This document shows, in pieces, positions 34,371 through 44,819 of a DNA stretch of 64,000 bases. The notes under the pieces are model-generated. The model did not search any database, was not told the origin of the DNA, and saw nothing but the letters and a program-made list of their open reading frames with translations. Position 1 is the stretch's first letter. Every line of letters begins with the position of its first letter. The position numbers were made by a program, and so were the translations under genes. The DNA lies in NCBI RefSeq assembly GCF_018070565.1, contig NZ_JAGPXL010000008.1, positions 1-64,000 on the forward strand. The letters run 5' to 3'. Source of the stretch: Streptomyces sp. B93 (lineage in GTDB: Bacteria > Actinomycetota > Actinomycetes > Streptomycetales > Streptomycetaceae).

Positions 34371-35546
34371 TCAGAACTCCCGGCGTCCCCCGCGCCACAC
34401 CTGTGTGACCAGGGGGACGCCGGGCCGGTAGGCGAGGTGCACATGGCTCGGCGCGTCGAGGACGACCAGATCGGCGCGGGCGCCGGGGCGGAGGCGGCCG
34501 ATGTCGTCGCGCCGCAGTGCCGCGGCGCCGCCCGCGGTGGCCGACCAGACCGCCTCGTCGGGGGTCATCCCCATGTCCCGCACGGCGAGCGCCACGCAGA
34601 ACGGCACCGAGGAGGTGTACGACGAGCCCGGGTTGCAGTCGGTGGAGAGCGCGACGGTGACGCCCGCGTCGAGGAGGCGGCGGGCGTCGGGCCACTCGGC
34701 CCGGGTGGAGAACTCCGCGCCGGGCAGCAGGGTGGCGACCGTACGGCTGTGGGCGAGGGCGTCGACGTCGGCGTCGGTGAGGTGGGTGCAGTGGTCGGCG
34801 CTGGCGGCGTCGAGTTCGACGGCGAGCTGGACGCCGGGGCCGTAGGAGAGCTGGTTGGCGTGGACGCGGGGGGTGAGGCCCCTGGCCTTCCCGGCGGTGA
34901 GGACGGCCCTCGCCTGGTCGCCGTCGAAGGCGCCCTTCTCGCAGAACACGTCGATCCAACGGGCGTACGGCGCGCAGGCGTCGAGCATCTCGCCGGTGAC
35001 CAGGGCGACATAGGCGGCCGGGTCGTCGGCGAGGTCGGGGGAGACGATGTGCGCGCCGAGGTAGGTGACCTCGTCGGTGTGCGCGGCGGCGATGCGCAGG
35101 GCGCGGGCCTCGTCCTCGACGGTGAGGCCGTAGCCGGACTTGGTCTCGAAGGTGGTGGTGCCCTGGCGGAGGGCCTCGGCGAGGTGGCGGACGAGGTTGC
35201 GTTCGAGGTCGTCGTCGCTGGCGGCGCGGGTGGCGGCGACGGTGGTGCGGATGCCGCCCGCGCTGTAGGGGCGGCCGGACATGCGGGCGTTGAACTCGGC
35301 GGTGCGGTCGCCCGCGAAGAGCAGGTGGGAGTGGGAGTCGACGAAGCCGGGGAGGACGGCCCGGCCGCCCGCGTCGACCCGGTTGTCAGTGGCGGGTGCT
35401 TTGCTTGATTCACCGGTCCACGTGACGCGGTCGCCTTCGATGACGACGGCCGCGTCCTGGATCAGTCCGAGGGGGGAGTCGTCACCGAGGGAGGGGTCGT
35501 TGGTGACCAGCGTGGCGATGTTGGTGATGGCGGTGCTGCTGCTCAT
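34371..35546 (-). CDS. hutI: Imidazolonepropionase
   Basis: 391-aa zinc amidohydrolase turning 4-imidazolone-5-propionate into N-formimino-L-glutamate, the third step of histidine breakdown. Metal motif [13 protein letters not shown] near residues 68-80; [28 protein letters not shown] and [13 protein letters not shown] follow in the usual positions. ATG 35546 has GAGGACG upstream. It is last in the hut operon, 38 bases below hutF. It converges on the lectin gene. Confidence 0.93.
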   Translation of the reverse strand: MSSSTAITNIATLVTNDPSLGDDSPLGLIQDAAVVIEGDRVTWTGESSKAPATDNRVDAGGRAVLPGFVDSHSHLLFAGDRTAEFNARMSGRPYSAGGIRTTVAATRAASDDDLERNLVRHLAEALRQGTTTFETKSGYGLTVEDEARALRIAAAHTDEVTYLGAHIVSPDLADDPAAYVALVTGEMLDACAPYARWIDVFCEKGAFDGDQARAVLTAGKARGLTPRVHANQLSYGPGVQLAVELDAASADHCTHLTDADVDALAHSRTVATLLPGAEFSTRAEWPDARRLLDAGVTVALSTDCNPGSSYTSSVPFCVALAVRDMGMTPDEAVWSATAGGAAALRRDDIGRLRPGARADLVVLDAPSHVHLAYRPGVPLVTQVWRGGRREF

Positions 35547-35584
35547 GGCGGCGTCCTCGTGGCTGGCCGGTCGGGGGGCTGTCG

Positions 35585-36940
35585 TCAGGCGCGCAGGGCT
35601 TCGATCGCCCGCGCGAGCGCTTGCGGCACGTCCGGTACGAGGGTGTGGACCCCGTCGCGCACGACGTGCCGCCCGCCCACGACGGTGTGCCGTACGTCCG
35701 CCGCGGTCGCCGCGAATACGGCCGTCTCGGCGCCGAGCCGTGGCACCGGCCCCGCTGTTCTGACCGAGTCGAGGGCGATGGTCGTCAGGTCGGCCCGGGC
35801 GCCCGCCTCGATGGTCCCGGCGTCCGGCCAGCCGAGGGCGGCGTGTCCGTCGGCGGAGGCGGCGCGCAGCAGGGCGGCGGCGGTCCAGTGGCCCCGGGTG
35901 CGGGTGCGCAGCCGCTCGTTCAGCTCCATGGCGCGGGCCTCTTCGAGCAGGTCGATGACGGCGTGGCTGTCGGAGCCGAGGGAGAGCGGGGAGCCCGCCC
36001 ACTGGAGGGCGGCCGCCGGTCCAATGCCGTCCGCGAGGTCCCGCTCGGTCGTCGGGCACATACAGGTACCGGTGCCGCTGCCGCCGATCAGGGCGATGTC
36101 CTCGTCGGTGAGGTGCGTGTTGTGGACGCCGGTGGTGCGCGGGCCGAGGGCGCCGTGGTCGGCGAGGAGCTGGGCCGGGGTGCGGCCGTGGGCCTCCCGG
36201 CAGGCGTCGTTCTCGGCGGTCTGCTCGGACAGGTGCACATGCAGGGGGGCGCGCCGTTCGTCGGCCCAGCGGGCGACGGTGGCGAGCTGGTCGGCGGGCA
36301 CGGCCCGCACGGAGTGGATCGCCGCCCCGATCCGTGCGTGATCCTGGTCCTTGAGAACTGAACAGCGTGCCGCCCAGGCGTCGGCCGTGCCGTCGGAGAA
36401 GCGGAGCTGGGGGGTGGTCGGCGGCTGGCCGAAGCCGGAGGACAGGTAACAGGTGTCGAGGAGGGTGATGCGGATACCGGCGTCGGCGGCGGCCTCGATC
36501 AGGGCCTCGCCCATGGCGTTGGGGTCGGCGTAGGGGGTGCCGCCGGGGGCGTGGTGGAGGTAGTGGAACTCGCCGACGGCGGTGATCCCGGCGAGGGCCA
36601 TCTCGGCGTACACCGCGCGGGCCAGCGCGTGGTAGGTCTCGGGGGTGAGCCGGTCGGCGGTGGTGTACATGACCTCCCGCCAGGTCCAGAAGGTGCCGGA
36701 GCCGACCTGGACGGTGCCGCGCAGGGCGCGGTGGAAGGCGTGGCTGTGGGCGTTCGCCAGGCCGGGGAGGGTGAGGCCACGCAGGATCTCGGCGCCGGGG
36801 GGCGGGGCGGGCCGCTCCCGGTGGACGGCGGTGACGCGACCGCCGTCGGCCTCCACGACCACGCCCGGCTCCACATGGGTGCCGAGCCAGGCGTGCTCCA
36901 GCCAGTAGGTGCCCTTGGCCGCGTGGGTCCCTTCGGTCAC
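35585..36940 (-). CDS. hutF: Formimidoylglutamate deiminase
   Basis: 451-aa amidohydrolase releasing ammonia from N-formimino-L-glutamate to give N-formyl-L-glutamate. [11 protein letters not shown] carries the first metal His pair; [21 protein letters not shown] and [14 protein letters not shown] supply the rest. Its presence means this organism uses the five-step hut route ending in formate and glutamate rather than direct HutG formiminoglutamase. The GTG start overlaps the stop of the M20 gene in GTGA. Full length for HutF. Confidence 0.9.
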   Translation of the reverse strand: MTEGTHAAKGTYWLEHAWLGTHVEPGVVVEADGGRVTAVHRERPAPPPGAEILRGLTLPGLANAHSHAFHRALRGTVQVGSGTFWTWREVMYTTADRLTPETYHALARAVYAEMALAGITAVGEFHYLHHAPGGTPYADPNAMGEALIEAAADAGIRITLLDTCYLSSGFGQPPTTPQLRFSDGTADAWAARCSVLKDQDHARIGAAIHSVRAVPADQLATVARWADERRAPLHVHLSEQTAENDACREAHGRTPAQLLADHGALGPRTTGVHNTHLTDEDIALIGGSGTGTCMCPTTERDLADGIGPAAALQWAGSPLSLGSDSHAVIDLLEEARAMELNERLRTRTRGHWTAAALLRAASADGHAALGWPDAGTIEAGARADLTTIALDSVRTAGPVPRLGAETAVFAATAADVRHTVVGGRHVVRDGVHTLVPDVPQALARAIEALRA

Positions 36941-38150
36941 GTGCGGACCAGTCCTTCCAGCGCGTCGGCGAGGGCGAGTACCCCGGCGACGCAGTCGTCC
37001 TCGGTGGCGTGCTCGGCCGGGGAGTGGGAGACGCCGGTGGGGTTGCGTACGAACAGCATGGCGGTCGGGACGGTCCCGGAGAGGATCCCGGCGTCGTGTC
37101 CGGCGCCCGTGCCGAGGACGGGGACCTTGAGGCCGGTGTCCTTGCCGAGGACGCGGGCCAGTTCGTCGCGCAGGGTGTGGTCGAACTCGACGACGGGGGT
37201 GAAGGACTCTCGGACCACGTCCAGGTCGACGCCGTGCGCCGCCGCGTGCTCACGTGCCGCCTCCTCGACGCCGGTGACCACGGTGTCCAGGGTGTCCTGG
37301 TCGGCGGCGCGGGAGTCGAGCCAGCCGCGGACCAGGGAGGGGACGGCGTTGACGCCGTTCGGCTCGACGGCGATCTTCCCGAAGGTCGCGACGGCCCCGG
37401 CGAGCCGCGCCTGCCGTCGCGCGGCGAGCACGGTCTCGGCGTACGGCAGCATCGGGTCGTGGCGGTCCACGAGCCGGGTCGTCCCGGCGTGGTTGGCCTC
37501 GCCCCGGAAGTCGAACCGCCACCGGCCGTGCGGCCAGATGGCGCTCGCCAGGCCGACCGGGTCGCCGGACAGGTCGAGCGCGCGGCCCTGCTCGACGTGG
37601 AGTTCGACGAAGGCGCCGATGCGGGCGAGCCGCTCCGGGTCCGGCCCGATGGCGTCGGGGTCGTACCCGGCCGCTTCCATGGCCTGCGGCAGGGTCACCC
37701 CGTCGCCGTCGGTGAGCCGGTGGGCCTGCTCGACGGTGAGCTGTCCGGTGGCCAGCCGTGACCCGACGCAGGCGAGCCCGAAGCGGGCGCCCTCCTCGTC
37801 GCCGAAGTTGACGATGCCGAACGGCTTGGCGAACCGCGCTCCCCTGCGGCGCAGTTCGTCCAGCGCGGCGAACGCGGACACGACGCCGAGCGGCCCGTCG
37901 AAGGCCCCGCCGTCCGGTACGGAGTCCAGGTGCGACCCGGTGACGACGGCGTCCCCGGCGGCCGGGTCACCGGCCCAGGCCCACTGGTTGCCGTTGCGGT
38001 CGGCCTCGTAGGCCAGCCCCCGCGCCTCGGCCTGCTCGCGGAACCAGGCCCGGCACTCGGCGTCGGCGGCGGTCCAGGCGAAGCGGCGGTAGCCGCCGGA
38101 AGCGGAGCTGCGGCCCACCGGCAGCAGCTCCGTCCACATGCGGTGGAAGC

Positions 38151-38154
<4 letters not shown>
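36937..38154 (-). CDS. M20-family amidohydrolase (allantoate amidohydrolase-like) in the hut operon
   Basis: 405-aa metallo-amidohydrolase of the AllC/N-carbamoyl-amino-acid hydrolase group. Metal and substrate motifs: [58 protein letters not shown]. It overlaps hutU upstream and hutF downstream by GTGA each time, so it is locked into histidine breakdown. HutF makes N-formylglutamate, and no HutG-type deformylase is present here; this enzyme could remove the formyl group, being a C-N hydrolase that prefers N-acyl amino acids. That substrate is inference; the family annotation alone would say allantoate. GTG 38154 chosen from the overlap. Confidence 0.82.
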
Positions 38155-39815
<1,661 letters not shown>

Positions 39816-39840
39816 GGTCTGCCTCCCGGATGATTGCCGA

Positions 39841-39871
39841 CTCTATTCACATCCTGACTACATGAATAGAG
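39841..39871 (-). promoter_or_regulatory. Inverted repeat upstream of hutU, candidate operator
   Basis: CTCTATTCA (39841-39849) and TGAATAGAG (39863-39871) are perfect arms around 13 bases. A second, interlaced pair TGACTA/TAGTCA lies at 39855-39860 and 39873-39878. The block is A/T-rich and just upstream of hutU. Confidence 0.55.
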
Positions 39872-40047
39872 CTAGTCAACACGAGGGCGGGGCGGCGCGG
39901 TGCGGGCCCGACGTCACCGGCATCCGCGCATCGGCCCGGGGGTACGGGTTCACCCCGGACGGGGAGGGTCAGGTCGCCCTTGTCGTGGTGCGCGAGACGC
40001 AGTCGGTCCGGGAGATCGTCGGCGGCTGCGGGTGCGGGGTGGCTGGT

Positions 40048-40144
40048 CGCGCAGTTCCCCGCGCCCCTATGAGGCGGGCGGCAGCCCCCGGTGCCGATAC
40101 GACGGGCGGCGCGCGGATGCCCTGGGGGCGCGGGGAACTGCGCG
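40048..40144. repeat. Inverted pair of the GGGGCGCGGGGAACTGCGCG dispersed repeat
   Basis: The 20-base sequence at 40125-40144 and its exact complement at 40048-40067 face each other across 57 bases. I know this 20-mer as a frequent intergenic element in Streptomyces. The surrounding region 39880-40197 has no gene I can support. Confidence 0.75.
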
Positions 40145-40197
40145 CCAAGTCCCCACACACCCGCGGCCGACCGACAACACCTACCCCCGGAAGCGAG

Positions 40198-40782
40198 TCA
40201 CACCAGCGCCGCGGGCTTCCGCCTCCGGCCGCCCGGGGTCGCGTCGCCCGCCGCGATGCCCGTGCTGCGGTAGGCCTTGACCGGCTTGCCCGCCGGGGAG
40301 CCGCCCCTGGTGCTGAGCCAGTCGACGCGGACCCACAGCAACTCGTCCCCGGCCCGCTCGCGGCGGCCGAGCCACGCCGCCTTCAGCCACAGGCCGACTC
40401 CCGCGCCCGCCAGCACCATGCCGCCCGCCGCGGGCACCGCGAACGCGCTGCCCAGCGCGGCGAGGAAGGCGAGCAGGAGCCACCAGCGGTGGCCGCGACG
40501 CCAGTTGCGGGTGGTGACCGCACGGTCCTGGAGGACGTCGTTGCGGCCCGCGCGCACGGTCCCCCGGGCGAGCGCGGCGTACCGCTTACGCCGCGGCAGC
40601 GCCACCGCGGCGGCCACGACGATGAACAGCGCGGCGCCCGCGAGCACCCCGATCCGCCGCCCGGTGATCCCCGGCAGGAGCACACCGGCACCGGCCGCGA
40701 CCACGCCCAGCCACCACATCGGCGCCGCTCCGGCCCGTACGACGACCGCCACCCGAGCCAGTCCCTGACCTCCGCGTGCCAC
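40198..40782 (-). CDS. Small integral membrane protein, unknown function
   Basis: 194-aa protein with four hydrophobic segments: about 20-37, 42-60, 97-113 and 117-133. Between the pairs lies a basic cytoplasmic loop (RRKRYAALARGTVRAGRNDV), and the C-terminal 60 residues are polar and basic (WVRVDWLSTRG, GGRRRKP). GTG 40782 is chosen because GAGGAGGCGG lies 5 bases upstream; the frame continues 168 bases further without a site. It stands between the dispersed repeat and the RpiR gene. I do not recognise the family. Confidence 0.65.
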   Translation of the reverse strand: MARGGQGLARVAVVVRAGAAPMWWLGVVAAGAGVLLPGITGRRIGVLAGAALFIVVAAAVALPRRKRYAALARGTVRAGRNDVLQDRAVTTRNWRRGHRWWLLLAFLAALGSAFAVPAAGGMVLAGAGVGLWLKAAWLGRRERAGDELLWVRVDWLSTRGGSPAGKPVKAYRSTGIAAGDATPGGRRRKPAALV

Positions 40783-40912
40783 GATCCGCCTCCTCGTCGC
40801 CTCGGCACATCTGACATGTGCACAGTCCTGTTGGGCAGGCAGGTTAGCGAGCGAACGTGAGACGCGTCTGAGAAAGACGCGGCCCCCGCGGTGCTGCCCG
40901 ACACCTTCCGTG

Positions 40913-41779
40913 CTACTCGACGAACAGCCCCCGCGCCACCGCCCGCGCATCGAACTCCTCCAGCCGCGCCTGCGCGTCCGGCAGGTCGTCGCACATCGCC
41001 TCCAGCAGCACCCGGCCCAGCAGCATCGGGGCGCAGGCGGTGTCGAAGGCGAGGCCGGTGCCGACGGCGGCCGGCAGCAGCAGGTCGGAGACCTTCGCGA
41101 CCGGCGCGAACGCCGAGTCGGCGACGGTGACCACGGTCAGCCCGGCCTCCTTGGCGTAACCGAGGGTGTCGAGCACCTCGCGCGGATGCCGGGGCAGCGC
41201 GAAACACAGCAGCGCGGAGGCGCCCGCGCGCACGGCGCCGTCGATCCGGTCGTGGATCATCGTGCCGCCCTCGTTGAGCAGGCGTACGTCGGGGTGGACC
41301 TTGGCGGCGAAGTAGGCGAAGCCGTACGCCTGCGCGGCGGCGGCGCGCAGGCCGAGCACCGGCAGCGGGCGGGAGGCGGCGAGCAGTGCGCCCGCCCGCC
41401 GCACCGGCCGCGGGTCGGCGAGGAGTTCGGCGAGGTGGCGCAGGTTCTCGATCTCGGACTCGACGGCCTGCTGGTACTCGTTGAACGGCGCGGCCGGTGC
41501 CGTCTGCTCGGCGGGCGCGACCTCACGCAGGTGCCTGCGCAGCGCCGGGTAGCCGTCGAAGCCGAGGGCGACGGCGAAGCGGGTCACGGACGGCTGGCTG
41601 ACCCCGGCGAGTTCGGCCAGTTCCACGCTGGACAGGAAGGGCACGTCGGCGGCCCGCCGGACCATGCTGTGGGCGATGCGCCGCTGGGTCGGGGTGAGCC
41701 GGTGTCCCTCGAAGAGGCTCTGGAGCCGCGCGGCGGGGCTCTCGGCGGGGCCGGTGTCGCGGCTCTCGGTGCCGTTCAT
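40913..41779 (-). CDS. MurR/RpiR-family transcriptional regulator
   Basis: 288-aa regulator. N-terminal helix-turn-helix at about 25-95 (LTPTQRRIAHSMVRRA, ELAGVSQPSVTRFAVALGFDGYPALRRHL), then a SIS sugar-phosphate-like domain from about 125 to 260 (VLGLRAAAAQAYGFAYFAAK, LCFALPRHPREVLDTLGYAKE). The ATG overlaps the stop of the HutH-like gene (ATGA), so the two are one operon and the regulator probably controls it. The ligand need not be a sugar phosphate. Confidence 0.88.
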   Translation of the reverse strand: MNGTESRDTGPAESPAARLQSLFEGHRLTPTQRRIAHSMVRRAADVPFLSSVELAELAGVSQPSVTRFAVALGFDGYPALRRHLREVAPAEQTAPAAPFNEYQQAVESEIENLRHLAELLADPRPVRRAGALLAASRPLPVLGLRAAAAQAYGFAYFAAKVHPDVRLLNEGGTMIHDRIDGAVRAGASALLCFALPRHPREVLDTLGYAKEAGLTVVTVADSAFAPVAKVSDLLLPAAVGTGLAFDTACAPMLLGRVLLEAMCDDLPDAQARLEEFDARAVARGLFVE

Positions 41780-43308
41780 GGTGCGGTGCTCCCCCTGTAG
41801 ATGTCCGTGAACCGGTCGAGCAGCCGGGCCGCTGCCGTCACGTCGTCCGTGAGCGGGCGGTCGGCCCAGTCCGCGTCGAGGACCGGCTCGGCCAGCGCCA
41901 GCGCCGCGCCCACCGGCAGCTCCGGGCCGGGCCGCAGCTCGCGCTGGCGCAGCGCCCGTACGGCGGCGACGAGTTCACAGCCGACGACGAGCCGGAAGGC
42001 GGCGCAGGCGCGGAGCGTCTGGCGGGCGGCGAGCGAGGCGAAGCTGGCCTGTTCCTCGACGCCCCGGGAGAGTACAGCGTGGCCGAGGGATGCGGGCGCG
42101 GAGCAGGCGCGCAGGTCGCCGAGGGCGGCCGCGGCGGAGTACTCCAGGATCATCACGCCGGACGCGGCCGGTTCGTGGTCGGCGAGGAAGGGCCGCAGCC
42201 GGGTGAAGGCGGGCTCGTTGAGGGTGGAGAGCCGCGCGGTGGACAGCCGGGCGACCTGCATCAGGGCGAGCCGGAAGTGGTCCAGGGCGAGGGCGAGCTG
42301 GGCCTGGTAGAAGCCGCCGTGGTGGTAGGCGGCCTGGTCGTCGACGGAGATCAGCGGGTTCTCGGCGGCGGCGTTGACCTCGACGGCGATGACCTCCTCC
42401 AGGGTGTCGGCGGCGTCGAGGGCGGGCCCGTGGATCTGGGGCAGGCAGCGGAAGCCGTACGGGTCCTGGATGCGGCCGAGCGGCGGGTGCGGACGGTCGG
42501 CGGCGCCGATCAGGGCGCGCATCCGGCGGGCGGCCTCGGCGCTGCCGCGGTGCGGGCGCGCGGTGTGCACGGGGGCGGCGTAGGGCTCGTGGGAGCCGTC
42601 GACGGCGAGCAGGGACAGCGCGGCGACGACCTGGGTGGCGGCGAGCAGTCCGCGCAGTTCGTGCAGGGCGAGCGCGGCCTGCCCGAGGGTGAGGGCGTTG
42701 CTGCTGATCAGGGCGAGCGCGTCGTTGTTGTCGAGCGGCTGGGGTGCGGGGGCGCCGCTGCCCTGCCAGGGGTGTTCCCCGGCGAGGGCTAGACCCATCT
42801 GGGCGAGCGCGGCGATGTCGCCGGTGCCGACCGAGCCGTGCTCGTTGACGACGGGGTGGGCGCCGTTCTCAAGCGCCTCGCACAGCGCGGTGACGATGCT
42901 GGGGCGCAGTCCGGCGCCGCCCGCGAGGATCTGGTTGGCGCGCACGGCGAGCATGGCGCGGACCTGCCGGGCGGGCAGTTCCTCCCCGATGGCCCCGGCG
43001 TGGCTGCGCAGCAGCCGCAGCCCGTGCCCGGCGGCGGCCTGGGTCGGCACGGGCACGGAGCGGTTGGCGCCGACGCCGGTGGAGCGGCCGTAGACCCTGC
43101 CGGTGGCGGCGAGTTGCCGGGCGGCGTGCCAGGAGGCCTCGGCCCGGCGCATGCCGTCCGGCCCCGGTACCGGGCGCGCGGCCCCGTCGGCGAGGCGTAC
43201 GACGTCCTCGGCACCGAGCCCGGCGCCGTCGAGGACGACGACGGGCACCCCGGCCGCCGCTCCCCGATCCCCCCGGTCCCCCCGATCCGTCTGAGACGAC
43301 ACAGCCAC
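41776..43308 (-). CDS. HAL/PAL-family ammonia-lyase homologue lacking the Ala-Ser-Gly MIO triad
   Basis: About 510 aa, normal length for histidine ammonia-lyase. Conserved blocks: VYGRSTGVGANRS (active-site Tyr73), ILAGGAGLRPSIV, RIQDPYGFRCLPQIHGP, ENPLISVDDQAAYHHGGFYQ. Where the family has GSVGASGDL, this protein has GSVGTGDI (residues 158-165): one residue shorter, with Gly-Thr-Gly in place of the self-cyclising Ala-Ser-Gly. The standard MIO cofactor should not form, so lyase activity is doubtful. GTG 43308 is chosen for length and the GAGGGG upstream. First gene before RpiR, divergent from the cis-prenyltransferase. Not given the symbol hutH for these reasons. Confidence 0.8.
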   Translation of the reverse strand: MAVSSQTDRGDRGDRGAAAGVPVVVLDGAGLGAEDVVRLADGAARPVPGPDGMRRAEASWHAARQLAATGRVYGRSTGVGANRSVPVPTQAAAGHGLRLLRSHAGAIGEELPARQVRAMLAVRANQILAGGAGLRPSIVTALCEALENGAHPVVNEHGSVGTGDIAALAQMGLALAGEHPWQGSGAPAPQPLDNNDALALISSNALTLGQAALALHELRGLLAATQVVAALSLLAVDGSHEPYAAPVHTARPHRGSAEAARRMRALIGAADRPHPPLGRIQDPYGFRCLPQIHGPALDAADTLEEVIAVEVNAAAENPLISVDDQAAYHHGGFYQAQLALALDHFRLALMQVARLSTARLSTLNEPAFTRLRPFLADHEPAASGVMILEYSAAAALGDLRACSAPASLGHAVLSRGVEEQASFASLAARQTLRACAAFRLVVGCELVAAVRALRQRELRPGPELPVGAALALAEPVLDADWADRPLTDDVTAAARLLDRFTDIYRGSTAP

Positions 43309-43360
43309 AGCCCCGCGACCCCTCTCCGCCCCGCACACCCCATTCACCTGAGCAGAACTC

Positions 43361-43376
43361 TGCATGGATCCATGCA
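43361..43376. promoter_or_regulatory. 16-bp perfect palindrome in the HutH-like/cis-prenyltransferase gap
   Basis: TGCATGGATCCATGCA is a complete palindrome, 53 bases before the HutH-like start and 122 before the prenyltransferase start. Candidate operator for the RpiR protein of the same operon. Confidence 0.5.
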
Positions 43377-43497
43377 ACCGGGCAAGCGGAACGGCCCGGC
43401 CGCTCCCGACCGGCCCCCGCGCCCGGCGGGCGATACGGTGGGTCACGCTCGCCGTGGACGGCACCGAGCCGTGGACGGCACCGAAGGGACTGGGCAC

Positions 43498-44274
43498 ATG
43501 GCATTAAGGGCGCTCCGCTCGGCGCTGGAGACCGTGTACATCAGGCGCCTGGCGCGCAAGCTGGAGGGCAGGCCCCGCCCCCGGCACATCGCGGTCATGC
43601 TGGACGGCAACCGCCGCTGGGCCCGCGGCTCCGGCCACGACGACGTCAGCGCGGGCTACCGCGCGGGCGGCGCGAAGGTCGGCGACCTGCTGCGCTGGTG
43701 CGACGCGGCGGACATCGAGCACGTCACCCTGTGGATGCTCTCCGACGACAACCTCCACCGCCCGCCGGACGAGCTGGGTCCGCTCCTCGAGATCATCGAG
43801 GAGACCGTGGTGAGCGTCTGCGCGGCCGACGAGGACTGGCGGGTCGAGGTCATCGGCTCCACCGACCTGCTCCCCGGGGACACCGCGCGCTCCCTGAAGG
43901 CCGCCGCCGCGCGCACCACCGGCCGCACCGGCCTCAAGGTCGACGTCGCCGTCGGCTACGGCGGGCGCCGCGAGATCATCGACGCGGTCCGCTCGGCCTT
44001 CGACAAGCACATCTCCGCCGGGGGCGACCCGCGCGAGCTGGCCGAGGAGTTCGATCTCCAGCACATCACCGACAACCTGTACTCCCCCGCGGGCCACGAC
44101 ACCGACTTCGTCATCCGCACCTCCGGCGAGCAGCGGCTGTCCGGCTTCCTGCTCTGGCAGTCCGCGTACGCGGAGGTGCACTTCGTGGACGTCCTGTGGC
44201 CCGCCTTCCGCCAGGTGGACCTGCTGCGCGCGCTGCGCTCGTACGCCGCGCGGGAGCGCCGCTACGGAAGGTGA
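43498..44274 (+). CDS. Short cis-prenyltransferase (UppS family) with a TTA codon
   Basis: 258-aa isoprenyl diphosphate synthase-like enzyme, condensing isopentenyl diphosphate in cis. The diphosphate-binding motif is MLDGNRRWAR at about 34-43 (Asp36), where long-chain UppS reads MDGNGRWA; the C-terminus has DFVIRTSGEQRLSGFLLWQ and EVHFVDVLWPAF. The LDGNRRWA form recalls the actinobacterial short-chain (Z,E-farnesyl diphosphate) group, so a C15 product is likelier than undecaprenyl. ATG 43498 has AAGGGA upstream. Codon 3 is TTA, read only by the bldA tRNA found at 56.6 kb. Divergent from the HutH-like operon. Confidence 0.88.
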   Translation: MALRALRSALETVYIRRLARKLEGRPRPRHIAVMLDGNRRWARGSGHDDVSAGYRAGGAKVGDLLRWCDAADIEHVTLWMLSDDNLHRPPDELGPLLEIIEETVVSVCAADEDWRVEVIGSTDLLPGDTARSLKAAAARTTGRTGLKVDVAVGYGGRREIIDAVRSAFDKHISAGGDPRELAEEFDLQHITDNLYSPAGHDTDFVIRTSGEQRLSGFLLWQSAYAEVHFVDVLWPAFRQVDLLRALRSYAARERRYGR

Positions 44275-44276
44275 CC

Positions 44277-44292
44277 CGGACCCCCGGGTCCG
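44277..44292 (+). terminator. Short hairpin after the cis-prenyltransferase gene
   Basis: CGGACCC and GGGTCCG pair across CC at 44277-44292, just past the stop. A second small hairpin (CCCCCG/CGGGGG) follows near 44310-44326. Weak evidence. Confidence 0.3.
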
Positions 44293-44371
44293 CGGCCGGT
44301 GGGACGCACCCCCGCCGAAACGGGGGCTATCCCCAGTGCGGCCGGCCGCGCCGCTTCCTACCGTGGAGGGC

Positions 44372-44806
44372 ATGAGCGGAATGGATGCGCGGGACGCCGA
44401 CCTGAAGAAGGAACTCGACGCGACCCTGCGGGCGCGCAGGGACCTCGGCGAGGACTACGACTCCGCGCTGGTCGAGTCGTTCCTGGAGAAGCTCGACCAG
44501 CGCATGGACGGTGCGGTGGAGCGCCGGGTGCGGCGGCAGCTCGCGGAGCAGCAGATGGTGGTGGCCCGCGACGCCCGGTCGCCGAGGCCCACGGACAGCT
44601 GGGGCGAGCGGTTCGGCTTCGGCATCGTCTCGCTGGTGCTGGCCGTGCCGCTGTCCGCCATCGGCGGCGGGGTCGCGGGCCTGCCCGGCCTGCTGACGGC
44701 GTGGGCCGGGATCGTCGGCGTCAACGTCGTCCAGGCGGTCCGCACCAACCCCGGCCTGTTCGGCCGCCGTCAGGACGCCAAGCGCGACGACGCCTGGGAG
44801 GACTGA
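44372..44806 (+). CDS. Small membrane protein, unknown function
   Basis: 144-aa protein. A charged cytoplasmic N-terminus that could form a coiled coil (DLKKELDATLRARRDLGEDY, ESFLEKLDQRMDGAVERRV) is followed by two adjacent hydrophobic segments at about 81-97 and 102-121, then a basic/acidic tail. GGAGGG abuts ATG 44372; ATG 44381, 11 bases from it, is equally possible. It converges on the SDR gene 13 bases away. Related proteins are common in Streptomyces; I know of no function. Confidence 0.7.
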   Translation: MSGMDARDADLKKELDATLRARRDLGEDYDSALVESFLEKLDQRMDGAVERRVRRQLAEQQMVVARDARSPRPTDSWGERFGFGIVSLVLAVPLSAIGGGVAGLPGLLTAWAGIVGVNVVQAVRTNPGLFGRRQDAKRDDAWED

Positions 44807-44819
44807 CCCCGCCGGGGTG

